Positions 1-9,937 of a DNA stretch of 64,000 nt are shown one piece after another; the first letter of the stretch is position 1; each line of letters begins with the position of its first letter. The notes under the pieces are model-generated. The model did not search any database. It saw only the letters and a program-made list of their open reading frames with translations, and was not told the origin of the DNA. Origin of the DNA: Candidatus Gastranaerophilales bacterium (lineage in GTDB: Bacteria > Cyanobacteriota > Vampirovibrionia > Gastranaerophilales > Gastranaerophilaceae); assembly GCA_017560095.1 (NCBI GenBank), contig JAFYOU010000027.1:124001-188000 (forward strand), in the 5' to 3' direction. The position numbers and the translations under genes were made by a program.

Positions 1-1
1 T

Positions 2-694
2 CATCCTAATAATGCAGTTTTGCATTCAAGCATTGCAAATTTATATTTCATGAAGGGTGAAGCAGAGCTTGCTATATCTCACTATCAAAGCGCAATTTCA
101 ATTAACCCAAAACCTGATTGGACAAGTATTGTAGCTCAAACATTGGGTTATATTCAGCAAAACGTTATTAAAAATACCGATTGTGCAATTGCTAATTATC
201 ATTTGGCTAATACTCTTTCACCTAAAGAAATTGATATCTATATTTCATTAGGTAGTGCGTTTTATGATAATGAAGACTATAAAAATGCTTTAATTGTTTA
301 TAGGCGCGCTCTTGAATTGGAACCAAATAATTCAAAGATTCATTGCAATCTCGGTTATTTGTATTGGGGCATGGGTGATTTGGATGAAGCTATCAAAGAA
401 TATAAATTATCGATTAAGTTTGATCCAAATTATGATATTGCTCACAATAATTTAGGTGTAATATATCTTGACGATTTGATTCAATTGCAAAATGCTATTG
501 ATTCCTTTAATACTGCAATTGATTGCAATCCTAATTATGCGCTTGCTTATTATAACCTTGGCAGATGCTATTCATTAAAAGGTGAAAATATTGAAGCTGC
601 AAAATATTTTCAACAGGCAATGGATGTAAATAATATTACAAATGAAATTGATCCAAAAGATATACAAGATAGATTAAATAGTTTATTTGATTAA
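2..694 (+). CDS. TPR-repeat protein, 5' end outside window
   Basis: The reading frame is open to the left edge and the residues before the first possible TTG start (position 20) continue a TPR helix (HPNNAVLHSSIAN), so the true start lies upstream. The protein is a run of tetratricopeptide repeats: helices with the A-x-x-x-Y-x-x-A-I and P-N/D pattern recur about every 34 residues (for example NALIVYRRALELEPNNSKIH, DEAIKEYKLSIKFDPNYDIA, NAIDSFNTAIDCNPNYALA). TPRs are protein-protein interaction scaffolds; no catalytic domain is visible in the part present. It ends 34 nt before the dppB-like gene on the same strand, so the two may be co-transcribed. The specific partner is unknown. Confidence 0.85.
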   Translation, partial: HPNNAVLHSSIANLYFMKGEAELAISHYQSAISINPKPDWTSIVAQTLGYIQQNVIKNTDCAIANYHLANTLSPKEIDIYISLGSAFYDNEDYKNALIVYRRALELEPNNSKIHCNLGYLYWGMGDLDEAIKEYKLSIKFDPNYDIAHNNLGVIYLDDLIQLQNAIDSFNTAIDCNPNYALAYYNLGRCYSLKGENIEAAKYFQQAMDVNNITNEIDPKDIQDRLNSLFD

Positions 695-728
695 TGTAAT
701 CTTTCTTTTTGTATTGTAGGATAATTAA

Positions 729-1694
729 ATGAATACTTGGGGATATATTTTAAAACGAGTAGCTAGCTCGATTCCGATTTTGTTTATAGTATCATTGGTA
801 AGCTTTTTTTTGATACGCTTTTCTCCTGTTGATCCTTTGGCTCAACTTAAATTAAATCCTGCAATTAGTCAAGAAACAATTGAATCTGAAACTAAAAGAC
901 TCGGGCTTGATAAGCCTGTTGTTGTACAGTATTTTTTGTGGGCTAAAAACTTTATGATGGGAGATATGGGCTATTGCACTGATAATACAAAAGTTTCTAC
1001 AAAGATTAAAACTCGGATATTAAATACTTTATTGTTATCTTCTTGTGTAATATTTTTTAGTTGGATTATTGCTATACCACTTGGTATTTTAGCTGCTGTA
1101 TATTATAATTCATGGTTTGATAAGTTTTTAACAATCCTATCTAGTATTGGAATGGCTATTCCCTCCTTTTTCTTTGCAATTTTAATGCTTTTGTTTGCAC
1201 AAAAAACAGGTTGGTTCCCGATTGGTGGCTTAACAAGTATTGATTTTTCTCAAATGAATTTATTTCGTAAAATTCTTGATGTTTCTCATCATTTAATTAT
1301 GCCTGTTTTTGTTTTAACGACAATTTCTCTTTGTTCGCTAGCACGCCAAATGCGAGCCAATTTGTTAGATATTTTAAATTCTGAATATGTCAAGTTTGCT
1401 TATGCAAAAGGTTTATCTAAAAATAAAGTTGTTCTTAAACACGCGCTAAGAAATGCAATTAATCCCATTATTACTCTTTTAGGGTTTGAATTTGCAGGGT
1501 TGCTTTCTGGTGCTGCGTTAACTGAATATGTCTTTCAATATCCTGGTTTAGGAAAATTAATTTTGGAAGCCGTAATGCAGTCAGATATTAATCTTGTTAT
1601 GGCTAGTTTGATGATTGGTGCACTAATGCTTGTGGTTGGTAATTTGATTTCTGATATATTGTTAAAATTAACTGATCCTAGAGTGAGGGTTTAA
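729..1694 (+). CDS. Dipeptide/oligopeptide ABC transporter permease, DppB-like
   Basis: 321-residue inner-membrane permease of the DppB/OppB type, the family's usual length. It opens with the typical YILKRVASSIPILFIVSLVSF first membrane helix followed by a periplasmic segment ending GLDKPVVVQYF, then the core of five further helices. The cytoplasmic EAA loop that contacts the ATPase is present near residues 220-245 (SEYVKFAYAKGLSKNKVVLK...N). Its stop codon is immediately followed by the ATG of the DppC-like gene (0 nt spacing), so the two form a heterodimeric channel made from one message. No ATPase or substrate-binding protein is encoded nearby, so these must come from elsewhere. The substrate is inferred only from family (di- or oligopeptides, possibly nickel). 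Confidence 0.9.
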   Translation: MNTWGYILKRVASSIPILFIVSLVSFFLIRFSPVDPLAQLKLNPAISQETIESETKRLGLDKPVVVQYFLWAKNFMMGDMGYCTDNTKVSTKIKTRILNTLLLSSCVIFFSWIIAIPLGILAAVYYNSWFDKFLTILSSIGMAIPSFFFAILMLLFAQKTGWFPIGGLTSIDFSQMNLFRKILDVSHHLIMPVFVLTTISLCSLARQMRANLLDILNSEYVKFAYAKGLSKNKVVLKHALRNAINPIITLLGFEFAGLLSGAALTEYVFQYPGLGKLILEAVMQSDINLVMASLMIGALMLVVGNLISDILLKLTDPRVRV

Positions 1695-2756
1695 ATGAAG
1701 AATTTTTTTCTTAAATTAAAAAAAGATAAAGTTCCTTATTTTGCCTTTTGTGTGCTTATATTTCTTTATTTTTTAATAATTTTTGCAGATTTTTTTGCTA
1801 TTTATCCTTCGACTTATTCAAACAGAAAGCTTGCATATCAGCCACCAAATAATATTTATATAATTACTCCTGAAAACAAATTATCAAGACCGTATACCTA
1901 TAATTATATTAAAACATTTAATAAAGACACTTTGCTTATTGAATATAAACAAGATAGAAGTAAAAAATGCTATCTAAAATTTTTTTCAAGAGGATTTGAA
2001 TATAAAGTATTAGGATTGATTAAATGTAATTTCCATTTAATAAGTGTTGAAAATGATTGCAATTTGCATCTTTTAGGAACAGATATTAATGGATGTGATA
2101 TATTTTCAAGACTTTTTTATGGTGGCCAGATATCTTTAACGATCGGTTTTTTAGCGCTATTAATTTCTTTTCCTATTGGTGCTTTATATGGAGGTGTTTC
2201 TGGTTATATCGGTGGCAAAACTGATAAAATTCTTATGAGAATATCTGAAGGCATAATGTCGATTCCAAGCTTTTATTTATTGATTATTTTAGCTTCAATT
2301 TTGCCTTCAAATATGACATCAAAACAAAGATTTGCCTTAATTACGGCAATTTTAGCATTAATTGGATGGGCTGGTTTTTCTCGTGTAATTAGAGGTATGG
2401 TTTTGTCAATTAAAAACCAAGAGTATGTTAAAGCTATAGAAACTATTGGCGCAAGTAAAAAACGAGTAATTTTAAGGCATATATTACCTCAAACTTCTAG
2501 TTATATTGTTATTGCTATTACTTTATCTGTGCCATCTTATATTCTCGCTGAATCAGGGCTTAGTTTTTTAGGTCTAGGTATACAATTGCCCGATGCTAGT
2601 TGGGGAAACATGCTGCGTGAGGCACAAGAGTTTGCCAATATTTTATATCGACCTTGGCTTTTAACTCCTGGAGTTTTAATTTTTATTGCAGTTTTGTCTT
2701 TTAATGTCTTAGGCGATAAAATAAGAGATATATTGGATCCAAAAACTTTAAAATAA
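1695..2756 (+). CDS. Dipeptide/oligopeptide ABC transporter permease, DppC-like, with long periplasmic insert
   Basis: 353-residue partner of the preceding permease. TM1 lies at about residues 13-35. The family-typical LLGTDINGCDIFSRLFYG motif preceding TM2 is around residue 130, and the EAA loop (YVKAIETIGASKKRVILRHI) is near residue 245. The segment between TM1 and the GTD motif is about 90 residues of charged, non-membrane sequence, longer than in E. coli DppC; extended loops of this kind are known from YejE-like members. The C-terminus (VLGDKIRDILDPK) is canonical. The gene is followed after 10 nt by an mgtC-like gene on the same strand. Confidence 0.9.
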   Translation: MKNFFLKLKKDKVPYFAFCVLIFLYFLIIFADFFAIYPSTYSNRKLAYQPPNNIYIITPENKLSRPYTYNYIKTFNKDTLLIEYKQDRSKKCYLKFFSRGFEYKVLGLIKCNFHLISVENDCNLHLLGTDINGCDIFSRLFYGGQISLTIGFLALLISFPIGALYGGVSGYIGGKTDKILMRISEGIMSIPSFYLLIILASILPSNMTSKQRFALITAILALIGWAGFSRVIRGMVLSIKNQEYVKAIETIGASKKRVILRHILPQTSSYIVIAITLSVPSYILAESGLSFLGLGIQLPDASWGNMLREAQEFANILYRPWLLTPGVLIFIAVLSFNVLGDKIRDILDPKTLK

Positions 2757-2766
2757 GGAAAAAATA

Positions 2767-3498
2767 ATGCTAGATATTTCAATCAATATTAATGAAACAC
2801 TAATAATACTTTTTAGAATTGGTTTAGCTGTTGTGCTAGCTTTTATTCCTGGGATTGAACGCGAGTTGACAGGAAAATTTGCAGGTCTTCGTACTCATAT
2901 TTTGGTATGCCTTGGCGCATGTGTTTTCACAATTTTATCTGTGTATGGGTTTGAGATGCGCTCCAGTCAAGAGTATGCGGAATTAAATGGTTTATCTCGA
3001 CCTTTTATTCAGAATGATCCTGCACGTATCGCAGCACAAGTAATTACTGGTATCGGTTTTATTGGTGCTGGTACTGTTATGCGCCATGGAAGCAATGTTT
3101 TTGGAATCACAACCGCGGCTACTTTGTGGATGTGTGCTGCAATTGGTATGTCATGTGGTTGTGGTGAATATATGACTGCAATAATAGCATCTTTTGCAAC
3201 GTTAGTTGTGTTGATTTCAATTCGTAGATTAGAGAAAAAAGTTTTATCTAAAAGAAAAGTATCATATAAGGATTTTGAAATTTCTATTGTTGCTTCAATT
3301 GAAGCTTGTGATGGTATTGAGTTGGTTTTTGAAAACAGTTTTAAGAAAATTTATAAACTTAATAAAAAATTAATTAATCATTCAGAATTAAGGTATAGTG
3401 CTGTCGTTACAACCAAGAAAACTTTAAAAGAAATAAATGACTACTTTAAAAATCTAAATTGTATTGAATCAATTGAAATCAGAGAACATTATGAATAA
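2767..3498 (+). CDS. MgtC/SapB-family inner-membrane protein
   Basis: 243 residues with about four or five membrane helices in the first 150, carrying the MgtC/SapB hallmarks: IPGIERELTGKFAGLRTHIL near residue 25, DPARIAAQVITGIGFIGAGT around residues 80-100, and GITTAATLWMCAAIGMSCG just after. The C-terminal ~90 residues are soluble and ACT-like in length. MgtC proteins influence Mg2+ homeostasis and the F1Fo ATPase in Salmonella, but most bacterial members have no proven role. The stop codon overlaps the ATG of the next gene (ATGAATAA), indicating translational coupling. Confidence 0.85.
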   Translation: MLDISININETLIILFRIGLAVVLAFIPGIERELTGKFAGLRTHILVCLGACVFTILSVYGFEMRSSQEYAELNGLSRPFIQNDPARIAAQVITGIGFIGAGTVMRHGSNVFGITTAATLWMCAAIGMSCGCGEYMTAIIASFATLVVLISIRRLEKKVLSKRKVSYKDFEISIVASIEACDGIELVFENSFKKIYKLNKKLINHSELRYSAVVTTKKTLKEINDYFKNLNCIESIEIREHYE

Positions 3499-4753
3499 AA
3501 TCAAGTTAAGTAACTTAAAAGAATTTTTTATCACACTCATAGTTTCTTTTTTAATTATACTAGCTATAGCATTTGTAGTTGAATTAGAGCTATTATTTCG
3601 CTTAGAAAAGCAAGTAAATTTTGAAGAGCTTAATGTAGAAAATTTAGCCAAGTTCTGCACTATTGAAGAATTGGAAAAACAGCTTTTAAAAACTCCTGAT
3701 GATATTATTTTAAACATACGTTTGGCTAAGGCATATGAAGGCATTGATAAATTAGATAAGGCAAATGATTTTTATAAAAATGCACTTAAACTTTCATCTC
3801 GTTCAAATTTTTCTCTTTATTCATATGCCATGTTTTGTGCCAAAAACAATATGTATGTTTTTGCTGCAACCTTAGCCGAAGAATTAAATGGTAATTCCAG
3901 GAAAGTTAATTTCTATAAAGCAAAAATATATGAAACTATAGCAGATAGTTTTAGCAAAAGTAAAGATTATCCAGCATCAGTAAAAAGTTATCAAATTTCA
4001 TATAAGTATGCCAATAGTATTTCTGATTCAAAGTATTTTGCACAAATTAGAAAAAAATATTCTGATGAGTATGTAAAACTTGCTGATTTTAATATGCACA
4101 TCAATGAGACTAAAGAAGCTATTTCTAATTTAGAAAATTCAATAAAAATCAATAAGAACGCCTTGGCAAATTATAAACTTGGACTTATATATCTTCATAG
4201 TAAGCCTAGATTGGCAGAGAAGTATATTAATGAAGCTTTTTTTGATGATCCTTATATTGTAAATCCATACGTATATAATTCTTTATTACAGGATATATTA
4301 CTTGAAACAAAGGTTTTAAAGCAAGAAAATTTGGCTAATTACTATAATTCTCGTCTTTCTAGATTTAAGAAGAAAATTTTACAGACATATCTTTATAAAG
4401 ATGAGTTAATAATCGAGAATTCGGCACTTGTGAATAAAAAAACATATTTTGGCGATAGCTTTAGATATTTAGTTTTTGATTTAAAAAATAATACATCTGA
4501 AGATATAGATAGTCTTTATATAAAAGCAGAGTTATATATAAATGGTGAAAAATATCCTTTTGAAAAAAAGATTATAAATACGCAACATAAATTGGGAGCA
4601 TACGATACACTTTCATATCAGGATTGGAAGTTACCAAACGACTTAAAGTTTAATAATCTTGCGCAAAATAATGATATATTTGTTAGATATTTTGCCAAAA
4701 AAAGACCTCAAGCACCTTGGATATTGGTTAAAATTGATTTTTTAAAGATTTAG
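3491..4753 (+). CDS. Membrane-anchored TPR protein of unknown function
   Basis: 420 residues from the ATG that overlaps the mgtC-like stop codon. A single strong membrane helix (residues ~12-34, FFITLIVSFLIILAIAFVVE) anchors the protein, followed by TPR-like helical repeats (about residues 60-290; for example IRLAKAYEGIDKLDKANDFY and ALANYKLGLIYLHSKPRLAE). A C-terminal beta-rich region of about 120 residues resembles extracytoplasmic beta-sandwich domains (FRYLVFDLKNNTSEDIDSLY). I do not recognise the family. The arrangement suggests a periplasm-facing scaffold. It lies directly upstream of infB. Confidence 0.75.
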   Translation: MNKIKLSNLKEFFITLIVSFLIILAIAFVVELELLFRLEKQVNFEELNVENLAKFCTIEELEKQLLKTPDDIILNIRLAKAYEGIDKLDKANDFYKNALKLSSRSNFSLYSYAMFCAKNNMYVFAATLAEELNGNSRKVNFYKAKIYETIADSFSKSKDYPASVKSYQISYKYANSISDSKYFAQIRKKYSDEYVKLADFNMHINETKEAISNLENSIKINKNALANYKLGLIYLHSKPRLAEKYINEAFFDDPYIVNPYVYNSLLQDILLETKVLKQENLANYYNSRLSRFKKKILQTYLYKDELIIENSALVNKKTYFGDSFRYLVFDLKNNTSEDIDSLYIKAELYINGEKYPFEKKIINTQHKLGAYDTLSYQDWKLPNDLKFNNLAQNNDIFVRYFAKKRPQAPWILVKIDFLKI

Positions 4754-4820
4754 ACTATACAACTTGGTATGCTTGTGTTATTTTAAAATTATTATAGGTA
4801 TTCAAAATAAATGGAGAAAC

Positions 4821-7316
4821 ATGAGAGTACACGAACTTGCTAAAGAATTAAATATATCATCAAAAGAGTTGATTGAAAAAGCTAATGAAACTTTAGGACT
4901 TTCATTAAAATCACATAGTTCAACAATAAGTGATGGTTCAATAGATAAAATAAAAGCTTTATACGTTAAATCAGATAAGCCAACATCTAAACCTAAAGCT
5001 TTTATTGTTAAAAAGCAAAAACCAACAGAAGTTGAAGAAAAAGCTCCTGAAAAAAAAGAAGAACCTGTAATTAAAACTGTTTCTCGACTTGAAATTGTTA
5101 GAAGTGCTAAAGATGCTGCACCTAAAAAAGAGATTCATAAGCCGAAGGTAGAACATAAAGTTGAAAAAAGACCTGAAGTTCCAGTTAAACCAGCGCAAAA
5201 GCCTCAAATAGAAAATTCAACTGATAAGCTAGCTAGTTTACCTTCGATGACAAGAAAGAATTTTTCTCGTCAAAATGATGAGAAGCCTGCTGAAAAGCAA
5301 GAAAAGAAACAAAAACAGGATAATAAATCACAGCAAAATGCGCCACAAGCTCCTATTAAAAGGCATATCATTTCTCAAGACATGTATAATAATCAAGGTC
5401 GTGGCGGAAAGAAGAAGAAAAAAGAGCACGGCTATAATAATAAGCAAGAGGAACAAGAAAGAATTAGTTTAGAAAAAGCTGTTCAGAATAAACATAAAAA
5501 ACATACACAAGAAGTTGCAAAAGCCGAGGAAGTTACTTCTGTTGTAATTAATAAACCTATGACAGTTGGTGAATTATCAGACAAAATTAAAAAGACGCCT
5601 GCTGAAATTATTAAGTTTTTGATGCTTGAAGGTATTATGGTGACTGTAAATACCCCAATTGATACCGAAACAAGCAAAAAAGTTGCAATCAATTTTGAGC
5701 TTGAAGTTTTAGATGAAGATATTGAAGAATTTATTGCTCAAGAAGAAGAAAAAGAAGGCGTTAATAAGTATCTTAAAGACGCTAAAGAAGAAGATATTGT
5801 TAAACGCGCACCTGTTGTTACAGTTATGGGGCACGTTGATCATGGTAAAACTACAACGCTTGATTCTATAAGAGCTTCTAAGCATAAAATTGTGCACACT
5901 GAAGTTGGCGGTATTACACAAAGCATTGGTGCCTATACAGTTTGGCTTGATAAGAAGAAAATTGTATTTATTGACACCCCTGGGCACGAAGCTTTTACGC
6001 AAATGCGTTTACGTGGTGCACAATCAACTGACATTGCTGTTTTAGTAGTTGCTGCTGATGATGGTGTAATGCCTCAAACCGTAGAATCTATTTCGCATGC
6101 AAAATCTGCAGGAGTACCTATTATTGTTGCAGTTAATAAATGTGATAAACCTGATGCTAATCCAGATAAAGTATTACAAGAACTTATTGAACATGGTTTG
6201 ATTGCAGAAAAGTGGGGCGGGGATACAATTGCTGTAGAAATTTCTGCTTTACAAAAAACAGGTATAGATGAATTATTGGAATATATCTTGTTGGTTGCTG
6301 AAATGCAAGAGTTGAAAGCTGTTGAAAAATGTCCAGCAACTGGCGTAATTATTGAGGCTAATCTTGATAAAGGTAAAGGCCCTGTTGCTACGATGCTTGT
6401 TCAAAATGGTACACTAAAAGTTGGTGATTCAATTGTAGTTGGTACTGTTGGTGGTAAAGTAAGAGCATTGTTAGATGACTCTGGAAAACGTGTTAGAACT
6501 GCTGGTCCATCTACTCCTGTTGAAATACTTGGTTTGAATGAGGTTCCTCAAGCTGGTGATATATTTGAGGTTGTTGCAAGCGATAAAGTGATGAAACAAA
6601 TGGTTGCTGAAAGAAAACAACTTGAACGCTCCTCAAGGCTTGAAGCGATGACCGCAGCTCATGTACAAAAAGAAGCTATTGCAGGAGATAATCAAATTAC
6701 TAATCTTAATTTAATTATTAAAGCAAATACAAATGGTTCTGCTGAAGCGGTTTCAAATGCTATTCAAAATGTTAAATCGCTTAAGGTTGTCCCAAAAATT
6801 GTACATGCTGGAGTTGGAGATATTTCTGAAGCAGATGTTATGTTAGCGAGTGCTTCAAATGCAATAATTCTTGGTTTTACTGTAAAAGAAGATATGAATG
6901 CATTATTAGCGGCTCAAAAACAAGGCGTTAAAATTAAAAAATACGATATCATATATCAAGTTTTAGAAGATATCGAAAAAACGATGCTTTCTTTATTATC
7001 TCCAGAAATTGAAGATGTTGAGCTTGGTAAAGCTGAAGTTAGAGCTGTATTTACTGTTGGTAAAACAACTAGAATTGCAGGATGTTATGTCCTTGAAGGT
7101 AAAATTGTTCGTTCTAAAACAGCTCGCTTAATCAGAAATGGTGAAGAAATATTCAAGGGTGAAATTGATCAATTAAAACGCTTTAAAGATGATGTTAAAG
7201 AAGTTAAAGAAGGGTTTGAATGTGGTATTTCATTTTCTCGATTTAACGACATACAAGAAGGCGATATAATTGAAGTTTCAACTACAAAAGAAGTTGAAGT
7301 TCAAACATTGGTATAG
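4821..7316 (+). CDS. infB: Translation initiation factor IF-2
   Basis: 831 residues from the ATG preceded by GGAG at a good distance. Longer readings upstream lack both a Shine-Dalgarno and family similarity. The N-terminus [20 protein letters not shown] is the IF2-N subdomain. A Lys/Glu/Pro-rich low-complexity linker follows, and a second IF2-N domain ([20 protein letters not shown]) lies near residue 245. The GTPase domain has G1 GHVDHGKT (~337-343), DTPGHE (~384) and NKCD (~438). The C-terminal domains that bind fMet-tRNA complete the protein. It delivers initiator tRNA to the 30S subunit. It leads a compact infB-rbfA-truB unit, a common bacterial order. Confidence 0.97.
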   Translation: MRVHELAKELNISSKELIEKANETLGLSLKSHSSTISDGSIDKIKALYVKSDKPTSKPKAFIVKKQKPTEVEEKAPEKKEEPVIKTVSRLEIVRSAKDAAPKKEIHKPKVEHKVEKRPEVPVKPAQKPQIENSTDKLASLPSMTRKNFSRQNDEKPAEKQEKKQKQDNKSQQNAPQAPIKRHIISQDMYNNQGRGGKKKKKEHGYNNKQEEQERISLEKAVQNKHKKHTQEVAKAEEVTSVVINKPMTVGELSDKIKKTPAEIIKFLMLEGIMVTVNTPIDTETSKKVAINFELEVLDEDIEEFIAQEEEKEGVNKYLKDAKEEDIVKRAPVVTVMGHVDHGKTTTLDSIRASKHKIVHTEVGGITQSIGAYTVWLDKKKIVFIDTPGHEAFTQMRLRGAQSTDIAVLVVAADDGVMPQTVESISHAKSAGVPIIVAVNKCDKPDANPDKVLQELIEHGLIAEKWGGDTIAVEISALQKTGIDELLEYILLVAEMQELKAVEKCPATGVIIEANLDKGKGPVATMLVQNGTLKVGDSIVVGTVGGKVRALLDDSGKRVRTAGPSTPVEILGLNEVPQAGDIFEVVASDKVMKQMVAERKQLERSSRLEAMTAAHVQKEAIAGDNQITNLNLIIKANTNGSAEAVSNAIQNVKSLKVVPKIVHAGVGDISEADVMLASASNAIILGFTVKEDMNALLAAQKQGVKIKKYDIIYQVLEDIEKTMLSLLSPEIEDVELGKAEVRAVFTVGKTTRIAGCYVLEGKIVRSKTARLIRNGEEIFKGEIDQLKRFKDDVKEVKEGFECGISFSRFNDIQEGDIIEVSTTKEVEVQTLV

Positions 7317-7325
7317 GAATAATTT

Positions 7326-7676
7326 ATGTCATTAAGAAACGAACGTGTTAGAAAAGCCTTGATGAGAGAAATCTCTGACATTATTTTTAGGGAAATTAAA
7401 GATCCTCAAATTTGCGGGATGGTATCTATAACTGATGTTGATGTTTCGCCAGATAATTCTGCTGCAAGAGTGTTTTACAGTGTGTATGGAAATGAAGAAG
7501 TTAAAGAAAAAACATCTAAAGCACTTGAGCGCCATGTGGGTCAAATTAGACATGAAGTTGGCAAAAGAATTCGCTTAAGAAAAACACCATCTTTATTGTT
7601 CATACTTGATGAATCAATGGAGAGGGGTGCAAAAATGATCGAATTAATAAATAAAATTGAACGTGGCGAAGTTTAA
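7326..7676 (+). CDS. rbfA: Ribosome-binding factor A
   Basis: 116 residues, the normal size for RbfA, a KH-like cold-shock factor that matures 16S rRNA at the 5' end in late 30S assembly. The start region (RNERVRKALMREISDIIFRE) and the central VSITDVDVSPDNSAARVFYSV strand are typical, as is the C-terminal RLRKTPSLLFILDESMERG. It begins 9 nt after infB, and its stop codon is followed directly by truB. Confidence 0.95.
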   Translation: MSLRNERVRKALMREISDIIFREIKDPQICGMVSITDVDVSPDNSAARVFYSVYGNEEVKEKTSKALERHVGQIRHEVGKRIRLRKTPSLLFILDESMERGAKMIELINKIERGEV

Positions 7677-8519
7677 ATGTATTTTTTAAATATTAAAAAG
7701 CCTAAAGGTATAAGCTCTTTTGATGTTATAAAAGAGCTTAGAAAGAAATTGAAAATTAAACAAATAGGACATAGTGGAACGCTCGACCCACTGGCGAGCG
7801 GAGTATTGCAGGTTGCGGTTGGAAAGGCAACTAAATTATTGGATTATTTGGAATCTGATAAAGAATATGTAGCTGATTTAATTTTTGGATATGTTACTGA
7901 AACATTCGATTCCGAAGCTGAGCCCAAGTTTATTAATGAGCCAAATTTTTCAAAAGAAGATTTGCTGAATGTTTTAAATTCATTTATTGGTAAAAGCAAA
8001 CAAATTCCGCCCAAATATAGTGCAATAAAGCAAAATGGAAAAAAATTATGTGATTTAGCTCGTGACAATAAAGAAATTGATATTAATTCTTTTCAAAGAG
8101 ACATTGAAATTTATACAATCGATTTAATTAATTTTGATAAGAACACTGCAAGGATAAAGGTTTTTTGTAAAAAAGGTACATATATTCGCTCTCTTGTTAA
8201 TGATATAGGTCAAAAACTTGGTTGTGGTGCATATATGAGTGATCTAATCAGAACGAAGGCGGGTAATTTTGATATTAAAGACTCTTGTGAAATAAATTCT
8301 GAATTAAAACCACTTAGCCCTCTTGATGTTTTAATGCTTAATAAATTAGAGTTAAATGATGAACAGTACTCAAAAATTAAAAATGGAAATTTTATTGAAA
8401 ATGATAAACTGTATCAATGTAGCAAGATATTATTAACAAAAAATAACAAACTTGTATCAATTGCTCGTTTGTCTGATAATTTAATTAAACCTAAAAAAAT
8501 TTTTAAGGAGGATAAATGA
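7677..8519 (+). CDS. truB: tRNA pseudouridine(55) synthase TruB
   Basis: 280 residues. The catalytic motif GHSGTLDPLASGVL lies at residues 31-44 with the nucleophilic Asp at 37, and the KPKGISSFDVI start and the RIKVFCKKGTYIRSL strand are family signatures. The enzyme isomerises U55 in the T-loop of tRNAs. The ATG follows the rbfA stop directly, and the end overlaps the next start by 4 nt (ATGA), so translation is coupled on both sides. Confidence 0.96.
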   Translation: MYFLNIKKPKGISSFDVIKELRKKLKIKQIGHSGTLDPLASGVLQVAVGKATKLLDYLESDKEYVADLIFGYVTETFDSEAEPKFINEPNFSKEDLLNVLNSFIGKSKQIPPKYSAIKQNGKKLCDLARDNKEIDINSFQRDIEIYTIDLINFDKNTARIKVFCKKGTYIRSLVNDIGQKLGCGAYMSDLIRTKAGNFDIKDSCEINSELKPLSPLDVLMLNKLELNDEQYSKIKNGNFIENDKLYQCSKILLTKNNKLVSIARLSDNLIKPKKIFKEDK

Positions 8520-9124
8520 ATACTTTCTTTAAGACTTTTTTTGCTTGCTTGATTTTAACACTTGGTTTTTTAGCATATAAATTAGTTGGAGTTGATAGCT
8601 ATTCTTCTGATTTAGAGGTGTCAAAAAATAATCCTATTTTTGGAATTCATAATGATTTTTCTGAACCCATGCCTGTAAAAAATGATATTAAAACTCAAAA
8701 TAACAATGCAACCATGGAACAAAAGGTTGCGCAAAAATCAATTCATAGTTGCTATTTTTATTCAAAAAATGGAGAATTGCTTAAAGTTAATCGCGAGTTG
8801 TCATTTAAACAATCTTTGGAGAATGCAATAATGGTTTTATTAAAAGGCCCTACTATTGCAGAGTCTAAAATGGGTATTTATACAGAAATCCCCCCAAATG
8901 TTGATTTGATTTCTGTAAGGCAAATTAATAAAGATATTATTGTAGACTTAAGTTCAAATTTTGGTAATGGTGGTGGTACAAATAGTGTTACAAATAGAAT
9001 TAAGCAATTGTCATCAACCATTAAGCTTTACGAACCGCATAAAAACGTATATTTATATATTGATGGAAAAGAAGTTGAATATTTAGGTGGGGACGGGGTT
9101 TATATTAAGCAACCGCTTGATTAA
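8516..9124 (+). CDS. GerMN-domain protein with N-terminal membrane anchor
   Basis: 202 residues. An N-terminal hydrophobic segment (FFACLILTLGFLAYKLVGV) serves as signal or anchor and is followed by a low-complexity linker. A GerMN (sporulation/spore germination) domain spans about residues 75-190, with the conserved pattern LLKGPT..ESKMGIYTEIPPN, IIVDLSSNFG and VYLYIDGKEVEYLGG. GerMN domains occur in many non-sporulating bacteria and are thought to act at the cell envelope, so sporulation need not be implied. It is the last gene of the infB run; its stop overlaps the stop of the opposing gene by 4 nt. Confidence 0.75.
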   Translation: MNTFFKTFFACLILTLGFLAYKLVGVDSYSSDLEVSKNNPIFGIHNDFSEPMPVKNDIKTQNNNATMEQKVAQKSIHSCYFYSKNGELLKVNRELSFKQSLENAIMVLLKGPTIAESKMGIYTEIPPNVDLISVRQINKDIIVDLSSNFGNGGGTNSVTNRIKQLSSTIKLYEPHKNVYLYIDGKEVEYLGGDGVYIKQPLD

Positions 9125-9855
9125 ATTGCGATCCAATTATGTTTTTTGTTTTTCAGTTTAATTTTTTTGCTATAAATTACATAGCAATAGTCTTTTTGAT
9201 TCAAAAATGATGCCCAAAAACCTTGGGAATGAGAATTTGTATCAGTGTATATTATTTTATGGTTACATGAATATAACATATAAAATTCTTCTTTTGGATT
9301 ATCTATGTCAATAATTTTGTATTTAATGTCTAAATTAAGTTTAGATATATAATTATTTTTTGTAAAAATATATAAGATTGGCTGTTTTAGATATTTATTT
9401 AGTCTTTTGGTAGCATCTTGAATAAAATTTTCATCTATGTATGAGTGCTCATGTATATATAAGCCAATTGAATTATCAGTTATTATTGATTCAAGTAAAT
9501 CATGATTAAATATAAAATTTGTATTTTTAAATTGAAATTGAGAAATTAGCTCGTTTGATATATTAAACATATTGTTTAAATCAAAACATTTATCATTTAT
9601 ATAATAATTTTTATTTATTTTATTTTTGTTTAAAGGTATTTTTTCATTTATTTCACTTGCCCTATTTTGTGAAATATAGCGACATTTTAGGTTAAAACAG
9701 TCCATTTGTTGCTCAAAATGATTTCTTGCATCCGATATATTTTCATAGCAACATTTTAAATTGTGCTTATCAGCTGTTATTTGAGCATTTGCATATATGC
9801 TTAAATTATCTGCAAGTTGGTCTTGATATTTAACTAAAAGTAATTTTTCTTCCAT
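9121..9855 (-). CDS. Divergent GT11-like (alpha-1,2-fucosyltransferase family) protein
   Basis: 244 residues from the ATG at 9855; a TTG two codons earlier is less likely. The layout matches family 11 glycosyltransferases. The N-terminal strand-helix aligns with the QGGLGNQxFQYA region but reads KYQDQLADNLSIYANA. The segment IGLYIHEHSYID (~130-141) occupies the place of HVRRGDY. PILYIFTKNN follows, then MLYSCNHKIIYTDTNSHSQG (192-211) and FWASFLN (213-219), where GT11 enzymes have MSxCKHNIIANSTFSWWGAWLN. The Arg of HVRRGDY and the Gly-rich N-terminal motif are lost, so donor binding may be altered or absent. The gene is a lone minus-strand gene between plus-strand units and has no sugar-metabolism neighbours. 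Confidence 0.55.
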   Translation of the reverse strand: MEEKLLLVKYQDQLADNLSIYANAQITADKHNLKCCYENISDARNHFEQQMDCFNLKCRYISQNRASEINEKIPLNKNKINKNYYINDKCFDLNNMFNISNELISQFQFKNTNFIFNHDLLESIITDNSIGLYIHEHSYIDENFIQDATKRLNKYLKQPILYIFTKNNYISKLNLDIKYKIIDIDNPKEEFYMLYSCNHKIIYTDTNSHSQGFWASFLNQKDYCYVIYSKKIKLKNKKHNWIAI

Positions 9856-9937
9856 AAACAAAAACTAACCATTTGAATGATTTACATTTAACTTTATCAT
9901 AAATATTCTTATATCTATAGAATATATTGAGGATTGT

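Noticed and set aside
4764-4820. Upstream extension of infB
   Set aside because: Adds 19 residues unlike any IF-2 and lacks a ribosome site, whereas ATG 4821 has GGAG and starts with the IF2-N motif.
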